From: Halalkalibacter alkalisediminis
GTDB taxonomy: Bacteria; Bacillota; Bacilli; Bacillales; Bacillaceae_D
Direction of reading: 5' to 3'
NCBI RefSeq assembly: GCF_028610705.1
Contig: NZ_JAQQWT010000002.1
Coordinates: 405,021-469,020 of the forward strand
DNA: 64,000 nt
Shown: positions 62,502-64,000 of the stretch, piece by piece
Position numbering within the stretch: the first letter of the stretch is position 1
Layout of the letters: each line of letters opens with the position of its first letter
Notes under the pieces: model-generated
Database searches by the model: none
What the model was told of the DNA's origin: nothing
The model's input: only the letters and a program-made list of their open reading frames with translations
Program-made: the position numbers and the translations under genes

Positions 62502-63659
62502 CTATTTATTTTCATGTTTATCGAACAGTTTGATAACAGACTTCGCTAAGATCGTCACACCATCTTCTAAAGCTACTAAATCAAATTTCATTCTCGGATG
62601 ATGTAAGCCTGGTGTAAGATCGGCTCCTAGACCTACCATCGTCGCTTTTAGATTTGGCTGGTGCACAGCATAAAAATGAAAATCTTCTCCTCCTGAAGTA
62701 ACAAGCGGAGGGGATGTCCCTTTTTCTCCTAACGTTTCATGTATGGCCTCTTGAACGAGTTTCTCCATCCATTTATTAGGAACAGCTGCAACCAGTTCTA
62801 CCAAAGTTTCAAGTTCTACTTCGGCACCGTTAAATCCAACTGAAGCAAATACAGCTTTTTTTACTTGATCAAGAAGAACTTCCATTGCCTCGTTTGTTTG
62901 TGCCCGTAAATCAATTCCAAATATACACTCGTCCGGAATAATGTTCATGTTTTTTCCTTCTGTTTGAACCATCGTTACTTTTGCTGAACTAGGTATAGCT
63001 GGATCCATTTTAATCGCATTAATGGCATTAATGATCGCTGCAATGGAATCTAAGACGTTAATGCCTAAATGCGGCCTTGCAGCATGCGCTTGTATCCCTT
63101 TGACTTTTCCCTTTAACACCATCGTAGCACCGTGATAAATCGCAGGCGAAGCTTGTTTCAGACTTAACTCTTGGATTGGTCTTACATGGAGCCCAAGTAA
63201 ATAATCAACATCCTTGACCACTCCTTTTTCGATAAGCGCTTTTGCCCCTTTCCCTGTTTCTTCTGCTGGCTGAAAAATAATCTTTAACGTCCCCTTCGGT
63301 TGAAACCCAATATCCTTTAACATCTTAACCGTATATAAAACCACCGTTGCATGTCCATCGTGTCCACACGAATGATTAGCTTTCCAAACTCCATCTACAT
63401 TTTGCCACAGTGCATCTATATCAGCTCTAATAGCAACGGTCGGCCCATCTATCCCCCCCTGCCAATAAGCTACTACTCCAGGATGATCTTCAAATGTCAA
63501 ATAAGGTATTCCTATTCGATCAAGTTCCTTGCATAGATATTTTGTCGTTTCTACTTCTTGCCAACTTACTTCTGCAATCGAGTGAAGATGCTGATATGTT
63601 TCTTCTAGCTGATCTTTATTCTGATCGATCCACTCATCAAACTGTCTAATTGTTCTCAC
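62502..63659 (-). CDS. M20-family amidohydrolase (N-acyl amino acid / hippurate hydrolase type)
   Basis: A 385-residue metallopeptidase-like hydrolase. Metal-binding motifs: NHSCGHDGHATV near residue 97 and PAEETGKGAKALIEKG near residue 130, then LLGLHVRPIQELS, and TSGGEDFHFYAVHQPN near the end. Relatives remove acyl groups from amino acids or hippurate. The start is a GTG directly behind AAGGGA; since spacing is short, another start is possible. The upstream 341 bases (63660-64000) hold no clear gene. Confidence 0.88.
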   Translation of the reverse strand: MRTIRQFDEWIDQNKDQLEETYQHLHSIAEVSWQEVETTKYLCKELDRIGIPYLTFEDHPGVVAYWQGGIDGPTVAIRADIDALWQNVDGVWKANHSCGHDGHATVVLYTVKMLKDIGFQPKGTLKIIFQPAEETGKGAKALIEKGVVKDVDYLLGLHVRPIQELSLKQASPAIYHGATMVLKGKVKGIQAHAARPHLGINVLDSIAAIINAINAIKMDPAIPSSAKVTMVQTEGKNMNIIPDECIFGIDLRAQTNEAMEVLLDQVKKAVFASVGFNGAEVELETLVELVAAVPNKWMEKLVQEAIHETLGEKGTSPPLVTSGGEDFHFYAVHQPNLKATMVGLGADLTPGLHHPRMKFDLVALEDGVTILAKSVIKLFDKHENK

Positions 63660-64000
63660 TCCCTTGTTATGCTGTCTCTACTTATCAAAGAAATTAAGTT
63701 ATTACCACACAAATGACCATCACATTTTGCAAGAATATAAATTTCCAATTAGCGTTTACTCTTATTCACTATAGGCTTAGAGGACTAATAATGATCTGAT
63801 ATATACTATTCATTCTCCCTCATAAATTCTATTAATTGTTGGGAGTTCATACAATTATTATTGAAAATAAATGTTCCTTCTATCTTTAATACGCCTGGAA
63901 ACATTTACTGTTATTGACATCCTTAAATGCCCCAAAGTTGACGGTATTGCCTATCCAGAATTAGACGATTATAATGTCCATATATAATTCGAAACATTTC
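63660..64000. other. Gap without clear gene at the window end
   Basis: AT-rich. A short plus-strand frame of about 40 codons near 63870-63990 ends KVDGIAYPELDDYNVHI before TAA. It has no good ribosome binding site and I cannot assign it; it may be a gene fragment. Confidence 0.3.

Noticed and set aside
1..64000. CRISPR arrays, tRNA or rRNA genes
   Set aside because: No regularly spaced repeats and no cloverleaf or rRNA-like segments were noticed by eye; a tRNA/Rfam scan would settle this.

Overview
The window looks like chromosome of a low-GC, endospore-forming Bacillaceae, most like the alkaliphilic Bacillus/Alkalihalobacillus group. The main evidence is a B. subtilis-like gene order on the minus strand (ribD-ribE-ribBA-ribH, ribT, ypuF, scpA-scpB, then dacB-spmA-spmB, rluB, resA-resB-resC, resD-resE). 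Sporulation genes, AAGGAGG-type ribosome binding sites and very acidic exported proteins agree with this. No tRNA, rRNA, CRISPR array or recognisable transposase was seen.

Layout. (1) 0-8.5 kb: a corrinoid uptake and salvage operon on the minus strand behind a B12 riboswitch: btuF, btuC, a btuD-cbiZ fusion, cbiB, cobD, cobU, a cobQ remnant with its middle deleted, cobS and a CobC-like phosphatase. (2) 8.7-11.5 kb: a second, divergent B12 riboswitch in front of metE, so the two promoter regions face away from each other and both read cobalamin. (3) 11.6-18.6 kb: resE-resD, resC-resB-resA and rluB (cytochrome c maturation and redox control). (4) 19-23 kb: a succinate-semialdehyde dehydrogenase placed between rluB and the spore-cortex operon dacB-spmA-spmB. 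(5) 23.1-34.9 kb: the most interesting part, an island inserted between dacB and scpB. It holds a seven-gene operon DUF1657 / YhcN-YlaJ lipoprotein / spoVAC / spoVAD / spoVAEb / DUF1657 / 2Duf, the layout known from the spoVA-2mob spore heat-resistance element. Around it lie a second 2Duf gene, three more DUF421 (YetF) genes, two more DUF1657 genes, a DUF4363 lipoprotein, a small membrane protein, a YugO-like K+ channel and a lipoprotein phosphodiesterase. One DUF1657 gene has a very good sigma-G promoter match. (6) 34.9-42.7 kb: sodF, scpB-scpA, ypuF, ribT and the FMN-riboswitch-controlled riboflavin operon. (7) 42.9-48.4 kb: a SWIM/SNF2 helicase, a decayed ribokinase gene and two small genes with apparent frame problems. 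(8) 48.4-54.8 kb: membrane and stress-type genes (ArAE exporter, EamA transporter, SIMPL, PRC-barrel) and a threonine aldolase. (9) 54.9-60.3 kb: a large secreted 5'-nucleotidase, a small unknown protein, and a secreted metallo-beta-lactamase/HhH lipoprotein with a DUF3006 partner. (10) 60.3-64 kb: D-serine dehydratase, remnants of an HD-GYP gene and a DmpA-type peptidase gene, and an M20 amidohydrolase.

How the parts work together. The B12 operon imports cobamides or cobinamide, cuts off the side chain with CbiZ to give cobyric acid and rebuilds the molecule with CobD/CbiB/CobU/CobS. Cobyric acid synthase is therefore not needed, which fits the decayed cobQ. The same ligand represses the B12-independent methionine synthase. 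The island is inferred to build a forespore inner-membrane module that changes membrane properties, dipicolinate/ion movement and wet-heat resistance. Several genes here are internally deleted or frameshifted (cobQ, rbsK, dmpA, an HD-GYP gene, a small ORF at 32.0 kb), so gene decay is common in the accessory parts. All assignments come from reading the sequence and from memory of the families; no database search was run.
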